A DNA stretch of 64,000 nt from Varunaivibrio sulfuroxidans (GCF_029318635.1 NZ_CP119676.1:2989001-3053000); one strand, 5' to 3'; positions 18,580-26,500 are shown, numbered from the stretch's first letter. A program made the numbers and translations. The notes: a model not told the origin generated them from the letters alone.

Positions 18580-19275
18580 TCAACCGCCGTCCCGGATAAA
18601 ACCCTTGTTGGCCGATTTTTCGGCGAAATAAAGCGCGGTCATCGACACCACGGTCATCAGCAGATAAAGCACCGAGGCGGCCAGATAAAAGGTGAAAGGT
18701 TCCTTGGTATAGCCCACCGCGATCGTCGTTTTACGCATCAGTTCCTCAAGCCCGATGACCGAGATCAGCGAGGTATCCTTGAGCAGGACGAGAAAAAGAT
18801 TGCCCAGCCCGGGCAGGGCGATGCGCCACAACTGAGGCAGGGTGATGCGCCTGAAAATGAGACTGTTGGACATGCCGATGGCGCGCGCCGCCTCGATCTG
18901 ACCGACCGGGATCGCCATGATCGCGCCGCGAAAAACCTCGCTGGCGTAGGCCCCAAAGGTCATACCCAGCGCGATGACCCCGGCGCCGTAGGGGCTGATC
19001 TCGACGAAACCGGTATGGCCGAAATCCTCGGCGAGGCGCGTCAGCAGCCCGGCGGAGCCGAAATAGATGATGAGGACGACCAGCAGTTCGGGAATGCCCC
19101 GGATGACGCCGGTGAACGTTCCCGCCATGGCGCGCGCCACGGTGGAGCGCGATAGCTTGGCGACGGCGGCGACAAGTCCGAGGCCGAGACCCAGCGCCAG
19201 GGCGCCGAAGGCGACCTTTAGGGTCATCAGCGCGCCGAGCAGAAGTTGGTCGAAAAATCCGTGAAAATCGATCAT
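18580..19275 (-). CDS. Polar amino acid ABC transporter permease (HisQ type)
   Basis: Inner-membrane permease, 231 aa, with a HisMQ-type N-terminus (LLLGALMTLKVAFGALALGLGLG) and the coupling loop GQIEAARAIGMSNSLIFRRITLPQL. It pairs with the HisM-like permease downstream. The substrate class, basic or polar amino acids such as His, Lys or Arg, is inferred from the whole operon. It follows the binding-protein gene, with a hairpin in the 70-base gap. Confidence 0.88.
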   Translation of the reverse strand: MIDFHGFFDQLLLGALMTLKVAFGALALGLGLGLVAAVAKLSRSTVARAMAGTFTGVIRGIPELLVVLIIYFGSAGLLTRLAEDFGHTGFVEISPYGAGVIALGMTFGAYASEVFRGAIMAIPVGQIEAARAIGMSNSLIFRRITLPQLWRIALPGLGNLFLVLLKDTSLISVIGLEELMRKTTIAVGYTKEPFTFYLAASVLYLLMTVVSMTALYFAEKSANKGFIRDGG

Positions 19276-19295
19276 GTCGCGGGCGGAAATGAAGG

Positions 19296-19324
19296 GGGGC
19301 CGCTTCGTGTCGGGAAGCGGCCCC
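19296..19324 (-). promoter_or_regulatory. Hairpin between binding-protein and permease genes
   Basis: A perfect 11-bp stem (19296-19306 and 19314-19324, GGGGCCGCTTC / GAAGCGGCCCC) with a 7-base loop. It sits just downstream of the binding-protein stop on the transcribed strand and is not followed by a clean T-tract. It probably stabilises the mRNA of the upstream gene or attenuates reading into the permeases. Such elements often keep the binding protein in excess in this transporter type. Confidence 0.55.
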
Positions 19325-19344
19325 GGTCTTCGTTTTTCCTATCC

Positions 19345-20085
19345 TCAGTAAATGCTGAAGGGGAAATATTTTTTGTTGATTTTCTGATAGGTTCCGTTGG
19401 CGAGGATGACCTTCAGGGCGGCGTTCAGGCGTTCGCGCAGGGGATCGCCCTTGCGCACCGCGATGCCGATCTTATCGTTGATGTCGACCGGCTTGCCAAC
19501 CTGGACAAAGCCCTTGCCGGCGTCGGAGCGCAGCCATTCGTAGTTCGCTGGATTGTCGGCGAGCACGGCGTCGGTGCGTCCGGTAGACAGATCGAGATAT
19601 GCGTTTTCCTGGGTGTCGTACAGTTTGACCTTGGCCCCCTTGACGTGATCGGCGAGATAGGTGGCGCTGATCGTCGCACGTTGGGCGCCGATGGTCTTGC
19701 CGTTCAGATCGTCGATGTTCAGCGTCGATCCCTTCTTGGCGACGTAGCCCAGGGTGTTGGAACAGTAGGGATCGGTGAAGTCAACGGCTTTTTTACGTTT
19801 GTCGGTGATCGACATGAAGGCGATGATGGCGTCGAATTTCTTGACCTTGAGGGCGGGGATGAGGCCGTCCCAGTCCTGGGTGACGAATTCGCATTTGACC
19901 TTCATCACATCGCAAAGCGCATTGGCGATGTCGATGTCGAAGCCGACGACCTTCCCGTTGGGATCGATTTGGTTGAACGGGGGGTACGCGCCCTCGGTCC
20001 CGATACGGATGGTCTCGCTTGCTTGGGCGGTTGCGCCGAAGGCCATGACGGCGACGGCCGCTAGGGCGATTTTCTTGAAAAACAT
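19345..20085 (-). CDS. Periplasmic amino-acid-binding protein
   Basis: Solute-binding protein of 246 aa (family 3, His/Lys/Arg/ornithine type). A signal peptide with a basic start, a hydrophobic core and the cleavage region ATAQASE spans about residues 1-23. The mature domain opens IRIGTEGAYPPFNQID and has GFDIDIANALC and GTYQKINKKYF at the end, typical of HisJ-like proteins. The ribosome binding site GGAGGAG is strong. The 240-base gap upstream is AT-rich, with a possible minus-strand TTGACA near 20171-20176, so this gene probably has its own promoter apart from the ATPase gene. Confidence 0.9.
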   Translation of the reverse strand: MFFKKIALAAVAVMAFGATAQASETIRIGTEGAYPPFNQIDPNGKVVGFDIDIANALCDVMKVKCEFVTQDWDGLIPALKVKKFDAIIAFMSITDKRKKAVDFTDPYCSNTLGYVAKKGSTLNIDDLNGKTIGAQRATISATYLADHVKGAKVKLYDTQENAYLDLSTGRTDAVLADNPANYEWLRSDAGKGFVQVGKPVDINDKIGIAVRKGDPLRERLNAALKVILANGTYQKINKKYFPFSIY

Positions 20086-20327
20086 GTAAAAGACTCCTCC
20101 TGTGGTGTTGACTTTCGGTCGTTCCCTGGACGTAAAAATGGGACGTTTCTTTGTATCGTTCTTAGCAGGGTGTCAAAAAACACACAACGGCGATAAAAAC
20201 GGCAGATCAAGGTGCGAAAAAATCGCGATTTTTAAACGATGCGTTCAACTCGTCGGTGATGAAATTTTTAAATTTTTATTTGTGTCGTGGATGCGTTCTC
20301 CCGCGCGCGGAGGCGATGGGCCGTATT

Positions 20328-21110
20328 TTACAAATGGCTGGCAAGAAATTGCCGACAGCGATCGGATGTCGGGTTTTGGAAGACTTGCGCCGGGGCGCCT
20401 TCCTCCTCGATCCGGCCCTGATGTAGAAACACGACCTTGGAGGAAACTTCCCGCGCGAATCCCATCTCGTGGGTAACGACCAACATGGTGGTGCCCTCGT
20501 CGGCGAGCTTGCGCATCACCGCCAGCACTTCGCTGACCAGTTCGGGGTCGAGCGCGGAGGTCGGCTCGTCGAATAAAAGCACCTTGGGGCGCATCGCCAG
20601 GGCGCGGGCGATGGCGGCGCGCTGTTTCTGTCCACCGGAGATCTGCGCCGGATAGACGTGACGGCGTTCACTGATGCCGACTTTTTCCAACAGGGCCTCG
20701 GCGCGTTCGACCGCTTCGGCGCGCGATAGCCCAAGGACGTGGATCGGCGCCTCGATGACGTTTTCCAAAATGGTCATGTGGGACCACAGATTGAAATTTT
20801 GGAAAACAAACCCGATTTCGGCGCGCAGACGGGTGATTTGCTTGGCGTCCGCCGCCTCTAACGCGCCGTCCTTGCCGGGTTTCAGCTTCATTTCCTCGCC
20901 GGCGACGCGGATCGAACCCCGATTGGGGTGTTCCAACAAATTGATGCAGCGCAGAAACGTACTTTTTCCCGACCCGCTGGAGCCGATGATCGAAATAACG
21001 TCGCCGTCGCGCGCCGTAAGCGAGACACCCTTAAGCACGTCGGTGCCGCCGAAATGTTTGTGAATGTCGGTGACTTCAAGGGCGGGTGTGCCGCTACTGA
21101 TCATATCCAT
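20328..21110 (-). CDS. Amino acid ABC transporter ATP-binding protein
   Basis: ATPase (260 aa) of the HisP/GlnQ type that energises the importer encoded by the three genes downstream. Visible motifs are Walker [10 protein letters not shown], the Q-loop FQNFNLW, signature [14 protein letters not shown], Walker [12 protein letters not shown] and the switch histidine in VVTHEMGF. The frame stays open upstream, but those residues are low complexity and unlike the family. The ATG at 21110 (or 21104) fits the normal start a few residues before [12 protein letters not shown]. It is separated from the binding-protein gene by 240 bases. Confidence 0.9.
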   Translation of the reverse strand: MDMISSGTPALEVTDIHKHFGGTDVLKGVSLTARDGDVISIIGSSGSGKSTFLRCINLLEHPNRGSIRVAGEEMKLKPGKDGALEAADAKQITRLRAEIGFVFQNFNLWSHMTILENVIEAPIHVLGLSRAEAVERAEALLEKVGISERRHVYPAQISGGQKQRAAIARALAMRPKVLLFDEPTSALDPELVSEVLAVMRKLADEGTTMLVVTHEMGFAREVSSKVVFLHQGRIEEEGAPAQVFQNPTSDRCRQFLASHL

Positions 21111-21362
21111 GCCCAAGGCTTCGTGTTCCACACCGACGTTACGCCAGATATAGCCTTCTCGGCGTCGCGGCGTCGGGGCGGAAACGTGGTGAATGTGTTT
21201 AATTTTACGCAAAGTCGAGATAGTCTCGATCTGTGTAACAAATGTGTCAAGTGTGCGCAAGCGGCGCGAGGCGATTGACGTCGCCGTGTCGGCGGCGGAC
21301 AATAGACGAATTTCCACGTCGATCAAATGAAAATGAAGATGTCAAAACGGAGTTTCCAGATC

Positions 21363-22367
21363 ATGACCCCACCTGATCAGTTCAAGGCTATCGTGCTGGA
21401 ACAAGCCGATGGCGGTGTCGCGGCGTCGATCCAAACCCTTGATGACGACGCCTTGCCCGATGGCGACGTGACCATAGGCGTCTCGCATTCGTCGTTGAAC
21501 TACAAGGACGGCATGGTGATGAACGGCTTGGGGCGGCTGGTGCGCGATTACCCGCACGTTCCCGGCGTCGATTTGGTGGGCGCTGTCGAGCACTCCGACA
21601 GCCCCGATTTCGCCCCCGGCGACGCCGTGATTCTGACCGGCTGGCGGGTCGGCGAAATTCACTGGGGCGGCTACGCCACCCGCGCCCGCGTCCGCTCCGA
21701 ATGGCTGGTCAAAAAGCCGGATGGGCTCAGCCCCGTACGCGCCATGGCGATCGGCACCGCGGGGGTGACGGCGATGATGGCGATCATGGCCCTGGAGGAA
21801 CACGGGCTGACGCCCGAGAGCGAGGGCGAGGTGTTGGTCACCGGGGCCGCGGGCGGGGTCGGCAGCGTCGCCGTCGCGGTGCTGGCGGCGCTCGGCTACA
21901 AGGTCGCGGCGGGAACGGGCCGGGCCTCCAGCCACGATTACCTGAAGGATTTGGGCGCGCATACCATCGTGTCGCGCGGGGAACTGGAAACCCCCGCCAA
22001 GGGACCGCTGGGATCGGAACGCTGGGCCGGGGCGATCGACAACGTCGGCGGCGTGATCCTTGGCAATCTTCTCGCCGGGTTGCGTTCGCGGGCCAGTTGC
22101 GCCGCCGTCGGTCTCGCCGCCAGCCCTAAGTTGGAAACCACGGTGCTGCCGTTTTTATTGCGCGGGATCAACCTGTTGGGGATCGATTCGGTGACCTGTC
22201 CGACACCTCGTCGGATTGAGGCGTGGCGACGTTTAACCGAGACCTTGCCGATGGACAAGCTGGATGAAATGACCACCGTCGTCGGCCTGGGACAGGTGAT
22301 CGAGTTGGGCAAGGCCATCCTCAAGGGGCAAGTCAAGGGACGTACCGTGGTCGATGTTAGGGCCTGA
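21363..22367 (+). CDS. acuI: Acrylyl-CoA reductase-type quinone oxidoreductase (AcuI/YhdH)
   Basis: NADPH-dependent medium-chain reductase of 334 aa, in the AcuI/YhdH branch that reduces acryloyl-CoA to propanoyl-CoA. It lacks zinc ligands, as this branch does. The segments SLNYKDGMVM, VPGVDLVG, GWRVGEIHWGGYA and the Rossmann loop VTGAAGGVGSVAVAVLAALG are diagnostic. I chose the ATG at 21363 behind CGGAG; two upstream ATGs (21327, 21333) only add unlike residues. It is divergent from the ABC ATPase gene. The following 150 bases contain a short tandem duplication (GTCGGGGAAGGAT twice) before the tRNA promoter. Confidence 0.87.
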   Translation: MTPPDQFKAIVLEQADGGVAASIQTLDDDALPDGDVTIGVSHSSLNYKDGMVMNGLGRLVRDYPHVPGVDLVGAVEHSDSPDFAPGDAVILTGWRVGEIHWGGYATRARVRSEWLVKKPDGLSPVRAMAIGTAGVTAMMAIMALEEHGLTPESEGEVLVTGAAGGVGSVAVAVLAALGYKVAAGTGRASSHDYLKDLGAHTIVSRGELETPAKGPLGSERWAGAIDNVGGVILGNLLAGLRSRASCAAVGLAASPKLETTVLPFLLRGINLLGIDSVTCPTPRRIEAWRRLTETLPMDKLDEMTTVVGLGQVIELGKAILKGQVKGRTVVDVRA

Positions 22368-22472
22368 ATTATCGCGGGGAAGCGCCGTCTTTTCGGCGGC
22401 GCGCCCATCGAAGGAACCGGAGGGGGCCGTGAAGGGTGTCGGGGAAGGATGTCGGGGAAGGATGATCGATGC

Positions 22473-22502
22473 TTGACAGCCCACCCCGCCGAGCGCTATA
22501 GG
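22473..22502 (+). promoter_or_regulatory. Promoter of tRNA-Met
   Basis: TTGACA at 22473-22478 and TATAGG at 22497-22502 with an 18-base spacer, followed by the tRNA 18 bases later. This is a near-consensus housekeeping sigma factor promoter with a GC-rich stretch after the -10, as expected for a stable-RNA gene. Confidence 0.8.
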
Positions 22503-22519
22503 GCTGCTTCCAATTCTGT

Positions 22520-22596
22520 GGCGGAGTAGCTCAGCTGGTTAGAGCAGCGGAATCATAATCCGCGTGTCGGGGGTTCGAGTCCCTCCTCCGCTACCA
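22520..22596 (+). tRNA. tRNA-Met (anticodon CAU, elongator)
   Basis: A 77-base cloverleaf with encoded CCA. The acceptor pairs GGCGGAG with CTCCGCT (first pair G-U). The D-arm has AGCTCAGCTGGTTAGAGC, the anticodon stem GCGGA/TCCGC frames the loop ATCATAA with CAU as anticodon, and the T-arm is GGGGGTTCGAGTCCC. The body matches the alphaproteobacterial elongator tRNA-Met rather than tRNA-Ile2 or the initiator. It lies just left of the prophage but is not used as its attachment site. Confidence 0.95.
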
Positions 22597-22600
22597 ATCA

Positions 22601-22635
22601 ATCCCCGGCGCCTTGCAAGGCGCCGGGGATTTTTG
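22601..22635 (+). terminator. Intrinsic terminator after tRNA-Met
   Basis: A perfect 12-bp stem (ATCCCCGGCGCC, 22601-22612, with its complement at 22619-22630), a 6-base loop and a following T-run. It ends the tRNA transcript ten bases before the prophage target duplication. Confidence 0.9.
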
Positions 22636-22644
22636 TCTTGGCGT

Positions 22645-22649
22645 ATCGC
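22645..22649. repeat. Target-site duplication, right-end copy
   Basis: The five bases ATCGC directly precede the TGT terminus of the prophage. The identical five bases directly follow its other terminus at 58718-58722. A 5-bp duplication is what Mu-type transposition produces. Confidence 0.85.
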
Positions 22650-22696
22650 TGTAGCGCGACTTTTGATTTTTGAGTTAGCGTCACTTGTTTTTTGAG
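22650..22696. repeat. Phage right-end transposase binding sites R1 and R2
   Basis: Two adjacent related repeats: R1 at 22650-22674 and R2 at about 22674-22696. Both end in a T-rich stretch followed by TTGAG and share a (G)CG-n-ACTT core. R1 agrees with the reverse complement of the terminal left-end repeat at 17 of 25 positions. This is the arrangement expected for MuA binding sites; binding itself is inferred. Confidence 0.7.
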
Positions 22697-22744
22697 CACA
22701 AAAATGGGGTCTCTAATCGACGTTGAGACCCCATTTTTGTGCTC
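22694..22744. terminator. Perfect 20-bp inverted repeat at the phage right end
   Basis: Arms 22694-22713 and 22725-22744 are exact complements with an 11-base loop; each contains AAAAA or TTTTT. The structure starts inside transposase site R2 and ends three bases before the stop of the last phage gene. It most likely terminates phage transcription toward the host tRNA and host transcription into the phage. Confidence 0.8.
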
Positions 22745-22746
22745 TG

Positions 22747-23019
22747 TTAGAGGGTTCTTTTTGTCAATACCGCCCGCATCCTGCTCACAGCGCGATTGAG
22801 GCCACGTGACCGTTCATCGGCGATGTCCATCAGGTCACCGATAACGTTAGGTCTTGGGATCTCGTCACCCTTAGCCCACCGTCGTATCGTCCTGTCAGAA
22901 ACGTCTAAAGCTCTGCTCATCTCCGTTTGCCAGTTACCCCCCCAAAGCAGTCGGCCGAACTCCCCCAAAATTTCGCTCCACTCCCCGTCCAGCGCCGGAC
23001 GGATCGAACCCGCCTCCAA
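22747..23019 (-). CDS. Small helix-turn-helix protein at phage right end
   Basis: About 90 aa, with a clear helix-turn-helix at roughly residues 30-60: a helix in NWQTEMSRAL, then VSDRTIRRWAKGDEIPRPNVIGDLMDIA. This is like the DNA-binding part of small phage regulators. The best start is a TTG at 23019, just after the stop of the upstream gene (23033), in a GGGGG-rich context; no ATG is available. It is the last gene before the right end and is probably translated with the two genes upstream of it. Target unknown. Confidence 0.55.
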   Translation of the reverse strand: MEAGSIRPALDGEWSEILGEFGRLLWGGNWQTEMSRALDVSDRTIRRWAKGDEIPRPNVIGDLMDIADERSRGLNRAVSRMRAVLTKRTL

Positions 23020-23032
23020 TAACGCCGACCCC

Positions 23033-23584
23033 CTAGACGTCTCCGAGAGTATATTGCCGATTGGCTTCGGCGGCGAGTAGGTCTACGGCCTGCTCGTAAA
23101 ATTTTGCGTACCACTCTGATTTTGGTAAAAGATCGATCTGCAAACACCAGACCGACATCTGATCGAGGTCGATTTCGTCCGATCGGATCATTCCAATCTG
23201 CTCAAAATTAAGCTCGGCCAGGCACGCCTCGGCCTGGACTGTGGCGACAAAAATCATGCGCGGCCACCACAGCCGTTCGATCATCAAGGTCGATCCGTCG
23301 TCATCGTCTTCGTTGGTCGAGATCACAAACGACCATTCGGGGATAATGATCAAGGGGTAGGCGGCGTAGCTCGCGGCTTGCACCATGTCGCGCAGGCGAA
23401 CGGCGGCGGGACCGGACAGGCCACGATCGCCCGTTTCAATTCGCTTGATTGTTTGAAAAACATTTTTGCCGTCGTAGCCGATGATGTGCCCAAAGTCGGT
23501 TAGACCGAGATCGACGCCGAGAATCTTGCCAAACATGGCGCGCGCGGTGCGCACCATGGTTGGAACACCATTGTCCTTAATCAT
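23033..23584 (-). CDS. Phage right-end protein with N-terminal HTH-like region
   Basis: A 183-aa protein I do not recognise. Residues about 14-60 (TARAMFGKILGVDLGLTDFGHIIGYDGKNVFQTIKRIETG) look like a Cro/XRE-type helix-turn-helix variant. The rest is a mixed region rich in tryptophan, aspartate and hydrophobics, with an acidic NEDDDDGS loop. ATG at 23584 overlaps the stop of the upstream gene (23577), so the two are coupled. The frame is open further upstream, but there it is only the antisense-like shadow of the 162-aa gene. It is part of a three-gene accessory unit. Confidence 0.6.
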   Translation of the reverse strand: MIKDNGVPTMVRTARAMFGKILGVDLGLTDFGHIIGYDGKNVFQTIKRIETGDRGLSGPAAVRLRDMVQAASYAAYPLIIIPEWSFVISTNEDDDDGSTLMIERLWWPRMIFVATVQAEACLAELNFEQIGMIRSDEIDLDQMSVWCLQIDLLPKSEWYAKFYEQAVDLLAAEANRQYTLGDV

Positions 23585-24065
23585 CCGCGTAGCTCCAAAT
23601 AATGTTGTTTCCGGCGGCTTTTTTCCGTCCGCCGCCATCGATTTCAATCCAGTCGCCGACGAGGGTGCCGGTAAAATCGACGTGGCCCAAAAACCTTGGG
23701 CGCCGCCGCGATCCGCCGAACGTTGCATATTGGCCGGTGACGCGGCGGCCTTCCGGCTGCGCAGGTTTTTTTTCGACCATCGCCTTTTTCTCGGTGCGCT
23801 CGGCGGCGTCCAACTCGGACCACGCATCAACCAGGAGCGCGGGGTCGTAAAAATCAACACGATTGTACCAAGTGCCGCCCGAGTGGTGCCACTCGGAGGA
23901 GGGCCAAAAACCATCTTTCGCCAGCGCGACGGCGAGCTTTTTCGTGCCCGCCCAGCCGGCTGCACGTAGATCGGTTATGGTGATTTTTGAGAGGGGCTTG
24001 ACGCCTGCGTTGTAAGCGTCAACGGCATTGTTGCTCATGCCGTCGATAAAACTATAACCAGCCAT
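23577..24065 (-). CDS. Phage right-end hypothetical protein
   Basis: A 162-aa protein of unknown function, first gene of the accessory unit. It opens MAGYSFIDGMSNNAVDAY, contains a WHHSGGTWYNRVDFYDP block at about residues 59-75 and a lysine-rich linker, and ends in a small beta-rich domain with GRRKKA. ATG at 24065 follows a GGAG-containing leader. A promoter with an operator-like palindrome lies about 50 bases upstream. The histidine/asparagine/aspartate block could be catalytic, but I recognise no family. Confidence 0.6.
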   Translation of the reverse strand: MAGYSFIDGMSNNAVDAYNAGVKPLSKITITDLRAAGWAGTKKLAVALAKDGFWPSSEWHHSGGTWYNRVDFYDPALLVDAWSELDAAERTEKKAMVEKKPAQPEGRRVTGQYATFGGSRRRPRFLGHVDFTGTLVGDWIEIDGGGRKKAAGNNIIWSYADD

Positions 24066-24113
24066 GATAATCTCCTTTGCTTAAGGTGAGCCGCGCTGGC
24101 TCCTGATAACTAC

Positions 24114-24142
24114 ACATTAGCCTTAGGCTAGGTGTTTGTCAA
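24114..24142 (-). promoter_or_regulatory. Promoter with palindrome in its spacer
   Basis: On the minus strand, TTGACA (24142-24137) and TAATGT (24119-24114) are separated by 17 bases, a good housekeeping promoter for the gene starting at 24065. The interrupted palindrome TAGCCTTAGGCTA (24118-24130) lies between the two hexamers, where a bound protein would control the promoter. It separates the three right-end genes from the late operon. Confidence 0.5.
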
Positions 24143-24150
24143 CGGGTTTT

Positions 24151-24948
24151 TCAGTCTTTTTTGGTCGTAATAATCACCTCGCCCGCTTTTTTTGTCTTGT
24201 TGCCGCCGCCGACGCTGTAGGTCGTTTCCACGGCCTTAATGGTGGCCCAGGAAAACAGCTCGCGGACCTCCGGGACGTCGTTTAGGGATAAAATGAAGCG
24301 GCCTTTAAGGCCCCTTAAAATAGCCGCCAGATCGGTGAAATCTTCGCGCTTGAACAGCGCCTTGCCGTAGTCGCCCTCGCAGTCCCAGTACGGCGGGTCG
24401 AGGTAGAACAGCGTCGTTTTGCGGTCGTAACGCGGGATAAACTCCCGAAAATCAAGACACTCAATCACCGTGCCCGCGAGACGTTCGTGCAGATCCGCGA
24501 GCATGGGTTCCAGCTTGGACAGGTTGAACCGCGCCGGGCCGTTGACCTGCACGCCGAACACCCGACCGGTGACCTTGCCGCCGAAGCCGGTGCGCTGCAG
24601 GTAGAGAAACCTGGCGGCGCGCTCCAGATCGGTCAGGGTGTCGGGGTTGGCCGCCATCAGGCGCTGGAAGTCGGCCCGCGACGTGACCTGGAACTGCAGG
24701 GTCTGGATGAACTGGGGGTAATGGCGCTGCAGCACGCGGAACAGGTTGGCCACGTCCTTCGACGCGTCGTTGATGACCTCTGCCTTGGGCTGGATCTCAC
24801 GCCTGAGGAAGATGCCCAGCATACCGCCGAACACCTCGGCGTAAGTTGCGTGGGCCATGGCGTCGATCATCGGCACGATAGTCTTGGCCAGGTTGCGCTT
24901 GCCCCCGATGTAAGGGGCGATGGGAAGAATGGGTTTTATAGACTCCAT
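24151..24948 (-). CDS. D12-class (Dam-type) N6-adenine DNA methylase
   Basis: A 265-aa DNA adenine methyltransferase. The SAM-binding opening is PYIGGKRNLAKTI (12-24), the FxGG-like segment is AEVFGGMLG, and the catalytic motif DPPY is at 184-187. It probably modifies phage DNA to resist restriction. It occupies the right-end position where phage Mu carries com-mom. The upstream 150 bases contain GC-rich hairpins that could limit its expression, and no clear ribosome binding site precedes the ATG at 24948. Confidence 0.88.
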   Translation of the reverse strand: MESIKPILPIAPYIGGKRNLAKTIVPMIDAMAHATYAEVFGGMLGIFLRREIQPKAEVINDASKDVANLFRVLQRHYPQFIQTLQFQVTSRADFQRLMAANPDTLTDLERAARFLYLQRTGFGGKVTGRVFGVQVNGPARFNLSKLEPMLADLHERLAGTVIECLDFREFIPRYDRKTTLFYLDPPYWDCEGDYGKALFKREDFTDLAAILRGLKGRFILSLNDVPEVRELFSWATIKAVETTYSVGGGNKTKKAGEVIITTKKD

Positions 24949-25100
24949 GGATAATATCTTTACAATCTCCCCGCCGGTGCGCCGGTGGCGGGGTGGCCAA
25001 GATTTCGGCCGGTCTTGGTCGTGGGCGTGTCCGCGCCCGGTTCGGGGTGTTGAAGCACCCCGGCCCCCGCCCGGCCGGTAAAGGCCGCGCGGGAGGATTA

Positions 25101-25229
25101 TTACCCCAGCATAATCGGCGCCGATTTATGACCGGTCACGCCGGGGTCGATTTGGATGCGGTTGCCCGCCTTATGGCCCGCCACGCGCGCCCCGTCGAAG
25201 CGCCGGTCGGGAAGCCGAAGCCGGGTCAC
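25101..25229 (-). CDS. Possible 42-aa phage peptide
   Basis: A short frame starting at GTG 25229, which overlaps the TGA of the upstream DUF2786 gene in a GTGA arrangement, and ending at 25101. The basic peptide contains RRFDGARVAGHKAG and ends GHKSAPIMLG. The overlap suggests coupled translation, but the length gives little statistical support. Between it and the methylase start (24949-25100) I see only GC-rich inverted repeats. Confidence 0.35.
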   Translation of the reverse strand: MTRLRLPDRRFDGARVAGHKAGNRIQIDPGVTGHKSAPIMLG

Positions 25230-25381
25230 CTTTTTGAATCGCACGCGCCGAATCCGTGTTTACCCATGAGTTTCATGGCGATGTCGGCGGCTTGCGCCGC
25301 TTCCGCTTCGGTGCAGCCGTTTGCCGTCGTCATCTTGCGAAGGCGCCGGATACGCGCACGGATTTTGTCGAGATCGCCCAT
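25226..25381 (-). CDS. Small DUF2786-like phage protein
   Basis: A 51-aa protein, essentially only the DUF2786 motif: a basic helix KIRARIRRLRKM, then NGCTEAEAAQAADIAMKLMGKHGF. The ATG at 25381 overlaps the stop of the upstream fibre-assembly gene. DUF2786 is found in phage and host proteins linked to nucleic acid processing, but its function is not known. The small size suggests a regulator or adaptor at the end of the late operon. Confidence 0.65.
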   Translation of the reverse strand: MGDLDKIRARIRRLRKMTTANGCTEAEAAQAADIAMKLMGKHGFGACDSKR

Positions 25382-25965
25382 CACGGCCACACGACGGCGG
25401 CGAGGATGGCGTCGATGGCGGCGACGGTGGCGGCGGCCTTGACGTCGGCCTTGGCCTGGGCGCGCACCTTGTTGATGGCGGCCTCGGCCGTCACCCAGGC
25501 CCGGCGCGCGGCATCGACGATGACGGCGATCTGGTAGGCGTCGGTCGTCGCCGTGCCGTCGGCGTTGGGCGTGATGCCGACCTCGCTGTCGAGCAGGGGG
25601 TATGCGCCGATCGGCGGCGGCGCGGCGGCGGTGTAAGTGGTCAGGCAATTAGTGGCCTCGGCGGCTTTTCCGCGGTAACTCATCGCCTGTCCCGCGCCCG
25701 GCGTGATGTGTTTTCGCCGGGCCGTTTCGGCGGCGACGTCGATGGCCGCGAGCGACGTTGTACGGACGTCCGCCAGCGCCGGGGGGGGCGGCGGCGTGGC
25801 CACCGGATGACCCGCGGCGTCGGCCGCGATGATCTGCCCGGCCGATTGCGCCGTCAGCAAGGCGGACCAGTCGGCGTCGCTTACTGCGACGGCGTCGGGC
25901 GGAAGGAGTCCGGCGACGGAGTCGTCATAAAAAGCCGTCGCCGCCGCGCTGAAATATTTCGTCAT
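25381..25965 (-). CDS. Tail fibre assembly or fibre-associated protein
   Basis: A 194-aa protein. The N-terminal TKYFSAAATAFYDD segment followed by VSDADWSALLTAQSAGQ is typical of phage tail fibre assembly chaperones (Mu gpU-like, also DUF4376-type). The C-terminal part is alanine-rich and helical (RAWVTAEAAINKVRAQAKAD). It starts at 25965 behind GGAGA and directly follows the short fibre gene, the usual place for such a chaperone. Confidence 0.7.
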   Translation of the reverse strand: MTKYFSAAATAFYDDSVAGLLPPDAVAVSDADWSALLTAQSAGQIIAADAAGHPVATPPPPPALADVRTTSLAAIDVAAETARRKHITPGAGQAMSYRGKAAEATNCLTTYTAAAPPPIGAYPLLDSEVGITPNADGTATTDAYQIAVIVDAARRAWVTAEAAINKVRAQAKADVKAAATVAAIDAILAAVVWP

Positions 25966-25985
25966 AATCGTCTCCTTTTTAATTT

Positions 25986-26498
25986 TTAGTGCCCGATCAC
26001 GAGCCACCGCACCCCCGCCGTGGCGGTGTTGCAATAGGTTGTTATTTGCGTCGTCGTCGGCGCGCCGCCGACAAATTGCGTCGGCGCGGCGATGGCGTGA
26101 AGGGTTACGAAATGGGCGAGGACGACCGTTGGAAAGGCGATCGGAAATAGCGATACGACCCCCACCGTGTCCGCGGTGGCCTCGCCCCACTGCAAAATTA
26201 ATCCCCCCGGCAGGGTGACGTAACCCGGCGCGGCGATGGACATCGCCAAATCATCGCCGCGCGCAACAAGCGCCTTGACGGCTTGGTAGACTTGGCCGTT
26301 GTTGGCCTTGTCCCGCGCCAGACCCGCGCCGGTGACAAGATTGTCGCCCTCGGCCTGAATCATATTGAGGAACCAAGCCTCGACGATGGTCGCCGGGGTT
26401 CCGGTGGCGGGGTCGCCGCCGGTAAAGTACCCTTCGACGCCGGCGGCGGGGACGGCGGGCGCGGCGGCGGCGGCGGTGGTGTTGTCGATCTTAAACAT
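25986..26498 (-). CDS. Short tail fibre protein
   Basis: A 170-aa protein. The N-terminal half resembles the baseplate-attached region found in phage fibres. The C-terminal part, GYVTLPGGLILQWG followed by FPIAFPTVV and a final VRWLVIGH, is the gp53-like fibre tip domain. It is much shorter than Mu gpS, and no invertible second fibre or Gin invertase is present, so host range seems fixed. It follows the gp48-like gene by only two bases. Confidence 0.75.
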   Translation of the reverse strand: MFKIDNTTAAAAAPAVPAAGVEGYFTGGDPATGTPATIVEAWFLNMIQAEGDNLVTGAGLARDKANNGQVYQAVKALVARGDDLAMSIAAPGYVTLPGGLILQWGEATADTVGVVSLFPIAFPTVVLAHFVTLHAIAAPTQFVGGAPTTTQITTYCNTATAGVRWLVIGH

Positions 26499-26500
26499 GG

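Noticed and set aside
22520-22596. tRNA-Met as the attachment site of the prophage
   Set aside because: No copy of the tRNA end occurs at the other border, no integrase is present, and the 5-bp duplication with Mu-type ends explains the insertion 50 bases further on.
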